Shown: positions 6,992 through 14,768 of the stretch, in pieces
Layout: each line of letters starts with the position of its first letter
How positions within the stretch are numbered: position 1 is the first letter of the stretch
Program-made: the position numbers and the translations under genes
Assembly (NCBI GenBank): GCA_030671165.1
Contig: DAOVAG010000003.1
Location: 1 to 21,622, forward strand
Direction of reading: 5' to 3'
Length of the DNA stretch: 21,622 nucleotides
Source of the DNA: Candidatus Bathyarchaeota archaeon
GTDB taxonomy: Archaea; Thermoproteota; Bathyarchaeia; RBG-16-48-13; GCA-020355125
The notes under the pieces: generated by a model
What the model saw: only the letters and a program-made list of their open reading frames with translations
Told to the model about the DNA's origin: nothing
Databases searched by the model: none

Positions 6992-7318
6992 TTATTTATA
7001 TTCATTCAATAATTTCAGCATTTCTTCTAATTGTGAAGTTAAAATGAGTCTTTTTCTACCACCTAAAAAAAACATTCTTAGTTCTTCAAGACTTAAAGGC
7101 ATACAGTTAACAACAGAAATAGCATCCTCTTTCTCAATTTCAAACTTTTGAATGAGTTTTTCCACAAGTTCTTGAGCTTTAACCGGATCAAGTTTAGAAA
7201 ATTTCCTTATGTACTCCATAATTCTAAGTTGGTATAAGCTTAAATCTTTAATATTTTCAAGTAATTTCTTTGCTTCTGAGATAGTTATCCTCTTCTTGTT
7301 GACTATTGTTTGAGACAT
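6992..7318 (-). CDS. rpo4: DNA-directed RNA polymerase subunit Rpo4 (RpoF, Rpb4-like)
   Basis: A 108-residue Rpb4-type subunit, which with Rpo7 forms the stalk of archaeal RNA polymerase and helps open-complex formation and RNA contact. The family pattern is visible: ITISEAKKLLENI near the N-terminus, LSLYQLRIMEYIRKFSKLDPVKAQELVEKLIQKFEIEKEDAISVVNCMPLS-type helices (about 27-77), and the ELRMFFLGGRKRLI end (about 79-92). The position between rpl21e (19-base gap) and DUF655 matches the usual archaeal gene order. Confidence 0.9.
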   Translation of the reverse strand: MSQTIVNKKRITISEAKKLLENIKDLSLYQLRIMEYIRKFSKLDPVKAQELVEKLIQKFEIEKEDAISVVNCMPLSLEELRMFFLGGRKRLILTSQLEEMLKLLNEYK

Positions 7319-7337
7319 TTTATCACATCAAGTATCT

Positions 7338-7631
7338 TTAATCGGAGTAAGGTATGAGATGTTCGGGGCGTACTATAAGAGTTCGAAGTTTATGACCTTC
7401 TTCAAGGTGAATGATGTAAGCTGAACCTCGTTTCTCTTGGATGACACCAACTTTTCCTTGATATCGAGCATGAGGCATTCCTTTATGGATGCTTGGATCA
7501 ATTTTTAAAACAGCCTTATCCCCAAAATTATACACGTGCATTAGCCTACCTAGAGGTTGCATTCCCCGTTCTCTAGGCTTTTTTGTTAATATTCTTCGAT
7601 GTCCTCTTCTATAACCATGCGATCTAGCCAT
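7338..7631 (-). CDS. rpl21e: 50S ribosomal protein L21e
   Basis: A 97-residue basic protein of the large ribosomal subunit. The N-terminal SHGYRRGHRRILTKKPRERG (residues 4-23) and the KIDPSIHKGMPHARYQGKVGVIQEKRGSAY stretch (about 43-73) are hallmark L21e sequence. Archaeal homologues are about 95-100 residues, so it is full length. ATG start, directly abutting the stop codon of pus10 on the downstream side as drawn (7631/7632). Confidence 0.96.
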   Translation of the reverse strand: MARSHGYRRGHRRILTKKPRERGMQPLGRLMHVYNFGDKAVLKIDPSIHKGMPHARYQGKVGVIQEKRGSAYIIHLEEGHKLRTLIVRPEHLIPYSD

Positions 7632-8963
7632 TTATAATTCCCCTATCTCAATACCTATAACATCAATTTCTAAACATTTCGCAGGAATATTACATATCTC
7701 GGAAACACTTGGAGTTGTCCGCCCATCATCTCCACTCAATAATTCTTTGACATATAGCCCTCCCTGGCAACGTATCATCATCTCGATACAATTCGATTTA
7801 ATCCTTTTAAATTCTATTCCATATACACGTTTCTTGCGTAACCTAAGTGGACGACGATGCATGACCCGAGATGGCGTCATTTGATGAATTAATTTACCAA
7901 TAAGCCCCTCTAATATCTTATATATCAACTTATCGGAAATATCTTGTTCAAACTCAACTAATACCCGGTAAACTTTAATGGCTTGTCCTGAACTTTTGAG
8001 AGCTTTAACAATTTCTTTTGAGGATAAATGTAAAGTATTCACTTCGATTTTACCATCTGCATTTTGATTAATTTCTTCTTCCAATTTTTCTAGATCGATT
8101 TTCCACATTTTAGGTTCTTTCACTTCAATTATAAAAGGTCGCCCTAAACCTAAAACTTTGGCATCGATATCTTCCCTACCAGCAGCATGAAGTTTAGCAA
8201 TCCTACCTTTAGTTTTTTTTAACAATGGCTTAGATATAAATTCTTCAACAGAATTTTGATACATTTTTCCTGTTCCAGCGCAATTTGGACAACCTTCACC
8301 TTTACATTGACGACAGACCCATTTAGATTGCGGTATTCCTCTAACAAGTTTTCTGTATTTTCCAAAAATAAATAGAGGATTTACATCGAGGGATATTCTC
8401 TTTATGAAGGGGTCAATTAGCACTAATATGTTTGGATGTTCAAAATCCACATTTTTCCCCGTAATTTTGGTAATTCTTTTACCAATTTCTCTGCTAAGTT
8501 CATTGCGGATACTTTCACCCCATTTAAGTTTGAAATTTACCCGTAATTCATCCTCTTTATCCTCAATATTTGCAGATCCTTTTATCCCCACTAGGAAACT
8601 TTCTACTTCAAACTCTGATAATTTTCTAATAATTTGGAGAACTAGCTTATCTAGTGATTTAAAAACATCTTGACAAAGATAACATGACTGCTCTATCTCT
8701 TCAATAATTATCCCAGCAGATTTTAGAGTTTTGATAGCTATTTTTGAGAATCCATGGTTCGCAGCATATATGAGAATATTTCTACCGGAATCATCTCCTT
8801 CACGGATTCGCTTACTTCCTTCAATCACTAAGAGAAGTAGAATAGCTTTTCCCCGCACCTCATTTGAAAGTCCATGTCCCAACATAGCGAATTGTCTTCC
8901 AAGGCAATGATTACATAAAGCATGTTTATGTAACAACAATTCTGCAGTTTCAATGATCTCCAA
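7632..8963 (-). CDS. pus10: tRNA pseudouridine synthase Pus10 (positions 54/55)
   Basis: A 443-residue Pus10, which makes pseudouridine 55, and in many archaea also 54, in the tRNA T-loop. The N-terminal THUMP-containing part has zinc-type CxxC pairs at 17/20 and 94/97. A further cluster WVCRQCKGEGCPNC (Cys 217, 220, 225, 228) precedes the catalytic domain. The active-site signature AGREDIDAKVLGLGRPFIIEV puts the catalytic aspartate at about 265. TPSRVMHRRPLRLRKKRVY and the LYVKELLSGDDGRTTPS end are conserved. The start is TTG with AAGG directly upstream, and no better start is seen. It lies 50 bases after srp54 and overlaps nothing. Confidence 0.92.
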   Translation of the reverse strand: MEIIETAELLLHKHALCNHCLGRQFAMLGHGLSNEVRGKAILLLLVIEGSKRIREGDDSGRNILIYAANHGFSKIAIKTLKSAGIIIEEIEQSCYLCQDVFKSLDKLVLQIIRKLSEFEVESFLVGIKGSANIEDKEDELRVNFKLKWGESIRNELSREIGKRITKITGKNVDFEHPNILVLIDPFIKRISLDVNPLFIFGKYRKLVRGIPQSKWVCRQCKGEGCPNCAGTGKMYQNSVEEFISKPLLKKTKGRIAKLHAAGREDIDAKVLGLGRPFIIEVKEPKMWKIDLEKLEEEINQNADGKIEVNTLHLSSKEIVKALKSSGQAIKVYRVLVEFEQDISDKLIYKILEGLIGKLIHQMTPSRVMHRRPLRLRKKRVYGIEFKRIKSNCIEMMIRCQGGLYVKELLSGDDGRTTPSVSEICNIPAKCLEIDVIGIEIGEL

Positions 8964-9013
8964 TTCCTTAGTTCACCAATGATTATTAAAATTGTTACAC
9001 AAATTACATCCTA

Positions 9014-10984
9014 TCATGCTTTACCAAGCATCTTTTTTAACATGGGGGGGAGCCTCCTCTTTCCGATCGATTTCATAAGCTTTTTCATTGCATTATATTG
9101 TTTTATTAAGTCTTTAACATCCCTCTCGGTTGTTCCAGAACCCTTAGAGATACGTTTAACTCTCGACGATTTGATGATCTTTGGATTCAGTTTCTCCTCT
9201 TTAGTCATCGATTGAATAATGTAACGCCACTTTTTTAACTTGTATTCTGCATCTTCAAGAGTATCCTCGGGAAGTTTGTAACCCATTCCTGGAATCATTT
9301 TCAAGATATGTCTTAGTGGACCCATACTTTTCATGGCTTCCATTTGTGAATACATGTCCTCTAATGTGAACCGCCCTTTTAGAATGCCCTTCGTTTTTTT
9401 CTCAGGTAATCTGATTTCTGCTTCTTTTACTTTTTGAATCAAGCCATTTATATCGCCCATCCCTAAAAGTCTACCAACGAATCTTGATGGGACGAAGAGG
9501 TCTATATCATCCAGTTTTTCTCCTGTTCCAACAAATTTAATAGGAACGCCAATTGAAGCTACAGCTGATAGGGCGCCTCCACCTCTTGCTGTACCATCAA
9601 GTTTTGTAATACAAATAGAACCAATTTTTGTTGCTTCATTAAAAGCCGTAGCTTGGAGGGTTGCTTGTTGTCCAATGGTTGCATCAATAATTAGAATGAT
9701 TTCGTTTGGATTAATAGCTTGGGTAATTTTTTTCATTTCTTGGATTAAACTCTTCTCATCCTTGTGTCTCCCTGCGGTATCAATAATTATAACCTCATAT
9801 CCATCCTTGGTAAAATCTTCAACGCCTTGAGCAACAATTGTTAAGACGTCTTGTCCTCCTTCTTTGCCATATACTGGGACATTGATATCTTTAGCTAACT
9901 GTTTTAATTGAGCAAAAGCGCCAAGCCTATAAGTATCTGCGCAAACAAGAGCAGTTTTGAAGCCACGTTTTTTGAAGTATCTGGCTATCTTTGCTGAACT
10001 TGTGGTATTCTGTATGATTATATTATTGGCAATAAAATTATGGTGTTCATTAATTGTGAGATCATAAACGTAGTCGATAGAATGGTTTTTGTTCTTCTGA
10101 ATGTCTTTTACTTTTACCCAGGTGATATCAGTCTTATGTTGAGTGATGTCGTATGATAATGGTTTTGAAGTTATTCTAATCGTTGTTCTTTCATCTTTGA
10201 GTTTTTCTTCTTCAGTAAAGATAGATTCATCACAAGTTTTTTCATATTTCCAAGGGAAATCTTTCCCGATAGTCGATGGAACCATTATATATTGTCCTTT
10301 TTTTAAGTTATCTGCTCTTACTCGATTAATAACACCATTATTAAATGTAAAAAAGGGGTGTTCAGGTGTTGTCGTAATTTTAGGATTAGTCGTGGAGTCT
10401 AACAATACTTCATAAAGCTCTTCAGTTGCTTTTAATTTCCAAATCCAGTCGACGAGTCTTTCTTCCATTTTCAGTGTTTCTAGATTAACAGAGTACGCCT
10501 TAAGATTTCTTGGCTGTATAGCTATACCATCTTGAAGAACAATAACATTTTCACAACAACCGATCTGTTCTTCAAATAACTCAGCTATTGTTATTACCGG
10601 TCGATTTACCATTGAAACTTTGGAGTGCCCGACCACACATTTCCCGCTCCCCTGTATTCCAACTAGCATGAAAATATTTGCCCGTCCCGGTTCAACTCCG
10701 ATTTTAGCAGGTGTATTCCCTACGAATTTTGTTAATTCTTCGTAGATCACTTTTATTACGTGGTCTCTTCTACTTATCCCAGGAGGTAACTTCTCTTTCA
10801 AGGTTCTCTCTTTAATTCGATTTGTTAGATCTAAGACAAGGTGGACATTTACATCAGCTTGGAGAAGGGCTCGTTGGAAATCCGTAACCAGTTGTTTAAC
10901 GGCATTCTCATCAATGATCGGAGTCTTGATGATTTTTCTAAGAGCTTCTGTTAGGGAAGCACCAAGTTTCTCTAAGGCTGACAT
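9014..10984 (-). CDS. srp54: Signal recognition particle SRP54 precursor containing an intein
   Basis: SRP54 is the GTPase that binds signal sequences and 7S RNA and delivers ribosomes to the membrane receptor FtsY. The open frame is 656 residues, but removing the 211-residue intein leaves 445, the family's normal size. The N domain spans about 1-90. The G domain holds the P-loop GIQGSGK (109-115) continued after the intein by TTSSAKIA, then DTYRLGAFAQL, DTAGRHKDEKSL and TKLDGTARGGGALSA. The methionine-rich M domain includes FTLEDMYSQMEAMKSMGPL and the RNA-binding VKRISKGSGTTERDV. It heads the cluster; a box candidate CCATATATTC (11011-11020) lies about 30 bases upstream of the ATG. Confidence 0.96.
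   Translation of the reverse strand: MSALEKLGASLTEALRKIIKTPIIDENAVKQLVTDFQRALLQADVNVHLVLDLTNRIKERTLKEKLPPGISRRDHVIKVIYEELTKFVGNTPAKIGVEPGRANIFMLVGIQGSGKCVVGHSKVSMVNRPVITIAELFEEQIGCCENVIVLQDGIAIQPRNLKAYSVNLETLKMEERLVDWIWKLKATEELYEVLLDSTTNPKITTTPEHPFFTFNNGVINRVRADNLKKGQYIMVPSTIGKDFPWKYEKTCDESIFTEEEKLKDERTTIRITSKPLSYDITQHKTDITWVKVKDIQKNKNHSIDYVYDLTINEHHNFIANNIIIQNTTSSAKIARYFKKRGFKTALVCADTYRLGAFAQLKQLAKDINVPVYGKEGGQDVLTIVAQGVEDFTKDGYEVIIIDTAGRHKDEKSLIQEMKKITQAINPNEIILIIDATIGQQATLQATAFNEATKIGSICITKLDGTARGGGALSAVASIGVPIKFVGTGEKLDDIDLFVPSRFVGRLLGMGDINGLIQKVKEAEIRLPEKKTKGILKGRFTLEDMYSQMEAMKSMGPLRHILKMIPGMGYKLPEDTLEDAEYKLKKWRYIIQSMTKEEKLNPKIIKSSRVKRISKGSGTTERDVKDLIKQYNAMKKLMKSIGKRRLPPMLKKMLGKA
10007..10639 (-). 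other. Mini-intein in the SRP54 P-loop (211 residues)
   Basis: The intein occupies precursor residues 116-326, splitting GSGK from TT in the Walker A motif. Residue 1 is Cys (CVVGHSKVSM, block A). Block B is ITTTPEHPFF with the T-x-x-H pair at intein residues 91 and 94. Block F is YVYDLTINEHHNFIANN, block G is IIIQN, and the +1 extein residue is the P-loop Thr. Only about 95 residues separate blocks B and F and no LAGLIDADG motif is seen, so the homing endonuclease is absent. The penultimate residue is Gln rather than the usual His. Splicing is needed to restore the nucleotide site. Confidence 0.93.
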
Positions 10985-11263
10985 CTGGTTTATCCGTCCT
11001 TAATGAATTAGAATATATGGTTAGATATTATAACTGTTTTATTATTAGTAGATCTAGAGTAAATAATTATTCTTCATCTTTATTAAATGAAAGATATGAG
11101 ATAAATCCTATTGTAAAGTCGGATGATTCTTAAATCGATATTGTAGTAGATTGTGATGGAGTAAAATAGAATTTGGCTTCAGGACTCATAGAATTCATCA
11201 ACTTTCAAATCTCTTCTTGTCTTCATTAGCCAACATTTGATTAACCTAGAGGAGATTAATAAC

Positions 11264-12208
11264 CTATTTCCTTTGCTTATCATTCAATTTTTCCAATGTC
11301 GCAGCAACCATTATTGGAAATATTATAGTGGCATCACCGATTATTGATGCAAGACGATTTCCACTTTTAATCTTTTTCCAAGAAATAGATTCTTCTAATG
11401 GTGCACCACTAAGACCTCCCCCCTCAGGTCTATCAAGTGTCACCTGAATCGCCGAATCAACACCATCTCTTAAAATGTTTGCACCCAAGACATGATGTTT
11501 CGGAATACTCCCCCCAAGTATTATGACGCCGGATTTTTTTGATTGAAAGACTATGTCTGAAAGCCCATTAAAATCCAGAAGAGGATCAAGTTTTAACGTT
11601 TTCAATTGACTATATGTCCAAAGGTGGAATCCCAACATTGAATCAAGGATTCCTGGAGAAAATATGGGTATATTGTGGATTGAAGCTTGCTTTAAGATTG
11701 AATTCTTATCGTCTATTCTTTTTCCAATTTCATGTAGAAGATGATAAATAGATAGATTCTGCTTCTTGAATTTGGGTAAATTGTTTAAGAAATCATATAT
11801 CCATCTTTCTAAGGCTTCAAAGCCACTTTGATCAATGTAAATATCTCCAACTCTTCCCAAATTATTATCTCTAAGTTTTTCATCGGAAGCTGAGAAGGAA
11901 CCTTGAATATTTTTATAGCCAAGGGAGTCAACTATATCGTGAACGATATTTGCACCACTCATTACAAGGGCATTCACATATTCATCTTTAACTAAATGGC
12001 TTATTATTTTTTTCAGACCTCCGAGTACCATAGGACCAGCTATAGCAAGGTAGACAGTGTAGTCAGGATCAAGGAACATTTCCAACATAATATCCACAGC
12101 TTTAGCGAGTTTACCAGCACCAAGAACACCAGATTTTTCCATTTCATTTACTAAGTAACCAACGGTCATACCAGGCTTTACAGTCATATGGTTGATGTAT
12201 TTTTTCAA
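11264..12208 (-). CDS. dys: Deoxyhypusine synthase
   Basis: A 314-residue NAD-dependent enzyme that transfers the aminobutyl group of spermidine to a lysine of translation factor aIF5A, the first step of hypusine formation. The N-terminal TVKPGMTVGYLVNEMEKSGVLGAGKL, the NAD-site MVLGGLKKII and SGANIVHDIVDSLGY, and the catalytic-lysine motif GGSIPKHHVLGANILRDG (lysine in PKHH) with the DRPEGGGLSGAPLEESISWKKI end are diagnostic. The start is TTG at 12208 with GGGG about 8 bases upstream; the first ATG in frame is seven codons later. It has its own promoter region to the right and is separated from srp54 by about 280 bases with no visible gene. Confidence 0.93.
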   Translation of the reverse strand: MKKYINHMTVKPGMTVGYLVNEMEKSGVLGAGKLAKAVDIMLEMFLDPDYTVYLAIAGPMVLGGLKKIISHLVKDEYVNALVMSGANIVHDIVDSLGYKNIQGSFSASDEKLRDNNLGRVGDIYIDQSGFEALERWIYDFLNNLPKFKKQNLSIYHLLHEIGKRIDDKNSILKQASIHNIPIFSPGILDSMLGFHLWTYSQLKTLKLDPLLDFNGLSDIVFQSKKSGVIILGGSIPKHHVLGANILRDGVDSAIQVTLDRPEGGGLSGAPLEESISWKKIKSGNRLASIIGDATIIFPIMVAATLEKLNDKQRK

Positions 12209-12596
12209 TGAATTTTCCCCGTTATTTTATCTAATAAATATTTATTTGCTAGATTAATTTTATTTTTTAGTATTTTGAAAATTCATAATTTGTTCAGATG
12301 ACGCTGAATAAATAGGATGTATTTACATTGTAAGAGATATAAGCTCTATATATTTGAAGTAGTTTAACTGAAAGATAGAAAATCACATCATATTCCATCT
12401 GTCACTCTGAAAAAAACATATTTTAGAGGAAAAAATTCAGACATAAAGATTTGAGACCTAATTTATGCCCTTTCTATTTTTACAAAACGTGAAAGGCCCT
12501 AAATACTTCCATTATATTTTCCATACATTATCAAAACTCTTATAGTAAGACCCGAACCTTCATGTAAAATCTAACCCTTTCTGAATAGATGCTTTA

Positions 12597-12740
12597 ATGT
12601 TCTTAATAGTAAAGACAGTCTATGGCTCAGATGCAGAGACGTCGGCTAATACTGCAGTATTAGTAAAAACTGTAACAGGATCAGCATCACCAAAGTTTAT
12701 TTCATGGCTTATTGTTGAAGCTCGTTTCTATATCAATTGA
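12597..12740 (+). CDS. Possible small ORF (47 aa) or gene remnant
   Basis: An ATG-initiated frame encodes 47 residues with protein-like composition. It carries an internal echo: VKTVYGSDAE and, 20 residues on, VKTVTGSASP. The Ser/Thr/Ala-rich character recalls fragments of archaeal surface or pilin-like proteins, but there is no recognisable family and no clear ribosome site. A remnant of a decayed gene is as likely as a live small protein. Confidence 0.25.
   Translation: MFLIVKTVYGSDAETSANTAVLVKTVTGSASPKFISWLIVEARFYIN
12646..12663. repeat. Perfect 18-bp palindrome
   Basis: CTAATACTGCAGTATTAG equals its own reverse complement over all 18 bases with no spacer. It lies inside the small frame 12597-12740 in an otherwise gene-poor stretch. 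It could be a dimeric regulator site or chance. Confidence 0.6.
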
Positions 12741-12748
12741 CATTCTGA

Positions 12749-12874
12749 ATGATTAATTTGAAAAAAGACATTATTAAAAAACTATTTACGTCGGTAAACA
12801 GTCTTACTGTGAATGCTTCTTTTGAGGAAACAGAAACCACTTACCAATTCTCAACTATTGCAGTGTATTCCTAA
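12749..12874 (+). CDS. Possible small ORF (41 aa) or gene remnant
   Basis: An ATG-initiated frame beginning MINLKKDIIKKLFTSVNSLT and continuing with a Ser/Thr/Glu-rich segment (VNASFEETETTYQFSTIAVYS). It starts 8 bases after the preceding short frame and in a different phase. The two together could be pieces of one decayed surface-protein-like gene. No homology is recognised. Confidence 0.22.
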   Translation: MINLKKDIIKKLFTSVNSLTVNASFEETETTYQFSTIAVYS

Positions 12875-13331
12875 GGTAATCATTGAATCAAAGGCTAGAA
12901 CTACCGAAACTCCAAACTATTGAAGCCTGAGAATCTATTTGTAATAAATTATCTGCATTGGACATAATTTTAACTATTTGAAGAGAAATAGGTTTGATAC
13001 GGCAAGGAGCAAAGAGTATCACGGATATCGGATGTAAAGTTTTATAAGTTTAGAGCTCCATTCCGCGTATTTTTTTCCTTATGTAATTGTAGAATTAATA
13101 GATTATTTACTTTCACTGTTAAATTAAAATATTTGATTCTTCTTTTCGAATTTTTATAATTAATCTCTTCAATTATAGATTCTCCGTGTAATATGGGTTT
13201 ATTTACTGCTAGTATAAATTGGAATTACATTACATCGATAATCATGAAAGAAATACGATTTAAAAAATATCATTTCAATGTTTGAAGATAGAAAAATTGT
13301 TTCAGATAACAAAAATAATTTTTGCAGATAT

Positions 13332-13340
13332 CTTTAAATA
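13332..13340 (+). promoter_or_regulatory. Box A of the aromatic-biosynthesis operon
   Basis: CTTTAAATA is a good archaeal TATA-like box. The expected start of transcription is about 25 bases downstream of its centre, near 13361. That puts the GGAGG ribosome site (13369-13373) and the leader peptide start (13381) immediately at the front of the transcript. Confidence 0.55.
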
Positions 13341-13349
13341 CTAACAAAA

Positions 13350-13364
13350 AACATTAAAAATGTT
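13350..13364. promoter_or_regulatory. Palindrome AACATT-AAA-AATGTT at the predicted start of transcription
   Basis: AACATT and AATGTT are perfect inverted repeats around AAA, placed between the TATA-like box and the ribosome site and overlapping the expected transcription start. This is a classic place for a repressor to block initiation. The AT-rich composition makes chance occurrence possible. Confidence 0.35.
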
Positions 13365-13380
13365 AATCGGAGGAATAATT

Positions 13381-13443
13381 GTGCTATTTTGGAGAGATTG
13401 GGTTTTCAGGGGGCATCGTTTTTACATCTTCAAAAAAGCATGA
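13381..13443 (+). CDS. Aromatic-rich 20-residue leader peptide
   Basis: GTG at 13381 is preceded by GGAGG (13369-13373) with a 7-base spacer, the best ribosome site in the region. It opens a frame MLFWRDWVFRGHRFYIFKKA ending at TGA. Seven of 20 residues are aromatic (Phe 3, 9, 14, 17; Trp 4, 7; Tyr 15), and the first structural gene of the aromatic amino-acid operon starts 96 bases downstream. Composition, position and strong translation signals match bacterial amino-acid attenuator leaders such as those of trp and pheA. I infer that ribosome progress over the Trp/Phe/Tyr codons tunes expression of the operon. I know of no well-characterised archaeal counterpart. A constitutive micropeptide or chance frame cannot be excluded. 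Confidence 0.6.
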   Translation: MLFWRDWVFRGHRFYIFKKA

Positions 13444-13507
13444 TATTAAGCATCTAAACTTTTTTGCAGTGTTACAATCTACTGCTAGTTTTCTTGTTTG
13501 TTGCTGC
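13431..13507 (+). promoter_or_regulatory. Candidate attenuator: competing stems and U-tracts
   Basis: CAAAAAAG (13431-13438, covering the last leader codons) is fully complementary to CTTTTTTG (13459-13466), an 8-bp stem that would sequester a six-U tract. The next element GCAGT (13466-13470) pairs with ACTGC (13481-13485). It is followed by a U-rich run with TTTT at 13489-13492 and further T clusters to 13515, resembling a terminator. GCAG can instead pair with CTGC at 13504-13507. Archaeal RNA polymerase terminates on U-tracts, so ribosome position over the leader could decide which tract is exposed. Folding was judged by eye. Confidence 0.4.
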
Positions 13508-13539
13508 TTTTATTTCGAGATGATTTTTCAGGGGATTCA

Positions 13540-14760
13540 ATGAAGGACACTATAGTGGTTAAATGGGGTGGATCATGTTTATCTAACCCAGAAAGCATTC
13601 TCCTAGCTGCAAAAAAGATATTGGGAGAAGTAAAGCGTAAGAGAAAAGTTATAGTGGTAGTCTCTGCTCTATTAGGAGTCACAGATCAGTTATTATCCTA
13701 TACAACTAAATCAATGTCGGATAGTGTATTAAAAGAAGATTTAGATGAGATTCTATCCATGGGTGAAAGGACATCCGCTCGCATAATGGCTAGTTCTCTA
13801 AAATCGCTCGGGATGAAAGCCGTAGAAATAGATCCTACCTCAAACCTTTGGCCAATATTTACGGATTCAAAATTTGGTAATGCTAACATAAAAATGAAAG
13901 AAACCAAAGATGCTGTAAACAAACGAATTATTCCACTTTTACTTGAAGATAAAATACCCGTAATTGGAGGTTTTGTTGGACTTTCACCGGAAGGAAAAAT
14001 AACAACTCTCGGAAGAGGGGGAAGTGATTTAACGGCTGTTGTTTTAGGTAACTGTATTGATGCAGAGGAAGTGATATTTGTTAAGGATGTTGAAGGCGTA
14101 TTTTCTGGTGATCCTAAAAAAATTTCTGATACTCAAAAAATTGAGTCGCTTGATATAGATGCAGCTTACAGCTTAGTTGCAGCAGGTGCTAAAATTATTC
14201 AACCCAAAGCTTTGATTTATAAGAAGGACAATATGATTCTGCGAGTTGTAGGTTTTGGTGCATCGAGTTTATCTGGAGGTACGATCATCACAGGAGAACT
14301 AGAGACTGGAGTGAAAGCCAAACTTTTCTCCTCGCCTCTTTCGATGATAACATTAATCACGCATAATAGTTCATTGGAAAATGTTTCAAGAATTCTATCA
14401 GCAGTTTCCACTGTAAACGGAGAAATGTTAGGGTTAACCGTCTCTCCAACATCTATTCTTCTATATATTTATAACCCGTCTAATCTTGTTCAGGAACTTC
14501 ACGAAATGATAAGGGATGAAGAAATCGCTACAGCGATACATTGTATTGATTCATTAGCTATGATAATAATATCTGGATATGGAATAGAAAATATACCCGG
14601 CATCCTAGATGTTGTTGTCTCTCCCTTATCAAAGAAAAACGTAAATCTTTATGGAGTGTTTACAATTAGTTCTTCAATAAGAATATTCGTTCCATGGGAT
14701 GAAAGAGAAAAAACTCTTTCATCAGTTAACAATGTTTTAAATAAATTCAAAAATATGTGA
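13540..14760 (+). CDS. lysC: Aspartate kinase
   Basis: A 406-residue aspartokinase that phosphorylates aspartate, the first step towards aspartate semialdehyde. The N-terminal KWGGS motif (residues 8-12), LSMGERTSARIMAS, TLGRGGSDLTAVVLG and VEGVFSGDPKKI define the kinase domain. The last ~130 residues form ACT-like regulatory repeats (MITLITHNSSLENVSRILS; IISGYGIENIPGILDVV), so feedback control by an amino acid is likely. ATG at 13540 is chosen over an upstream TTG at 13498 because AGGGGAT lies just upstream and the extra residues (MLLLLFRDDF) do not belong to the fold. Placement at the head of a shikimate operon fits the archaeal route, in which aspartate semialdehyde is a carbon source for dehydroquinate. 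Confidence 0.92.
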   Translation: MKDTIVVKWGGSCLSNPESILLAAKKILGEVKRKRKVIVVVSALLGVTDQLLSYTTKSMSDSVLKEDLDEILSMGERTSARIMASSLKSLGMKAVEIDPTSNLWPIFTDSKFGNANIKMKETKDAVNKRIIPLLLEDKIPVIGGFVGLSPEGKITTLGRGGSDLTAVVLGNCIDAEEVIFVKDVEGVFSGDPKKISDTQKIESLDIDAAYSLVAAGAKIIQPKALIYKKDNMILRVVGFGASSLSGGTIITGELETGVKAKLFSSPLSMITLITHNSSLENVSRILSAVSTVNGEMLGLTVSPTSILLYIYNPSNLVQELHEMIRDEEIATAIHCIDSLAMIIISGYGIENIPGILDVVVSPLSKKNVNLYGVFTISSSIRIFVPWDEREKTLSSVNNVLNKFKNM

Positions 14761-14768
14761 AGGAAAAA

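Larger units (their letters stand above)
12209..13331. other. Long stretch without a convincing gene
   Basis: No frame of 60 codons or more is open here on either strand. The stretch contains two short protein-like frames (12597-12740 and 12749-12874, listed separately), a perfect 18-bp palindrome at 12646-12663, and otherwise AT-rich sequence with frequent stops. The left end (about 12209-12245) probably holds the promoter of the deoxyhypusine synthase gene and the right end borders the promoter of the aromatic operon. I recognise no structured RNA in it. Confidence 0.5.

Noticed and set aside
10143..10415. 90-codon plus-strand frame inside the SRP54 intein
   Set aside because: Antisense of intein coding sequence, with no independent start signals; not an endonuclease gene.
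12462..12543. 26-codon ATG frame (MPFLFLQNVKGPKYFHYIFH...)
   Set aside because: Too short, no ribosome site, no neighbour that would give it a role; unlike the leader at 13381 it lacks any supporting signal.
13498..13539. Extended start for aspartate kinase at TTG 13498
   Set aside because: The extra residues (MLLLLFRDDFSGDS) come from the U-rich leader; ATG 13540 has AGGGGAT upstream and begins at the usual N-terminus of the fold.
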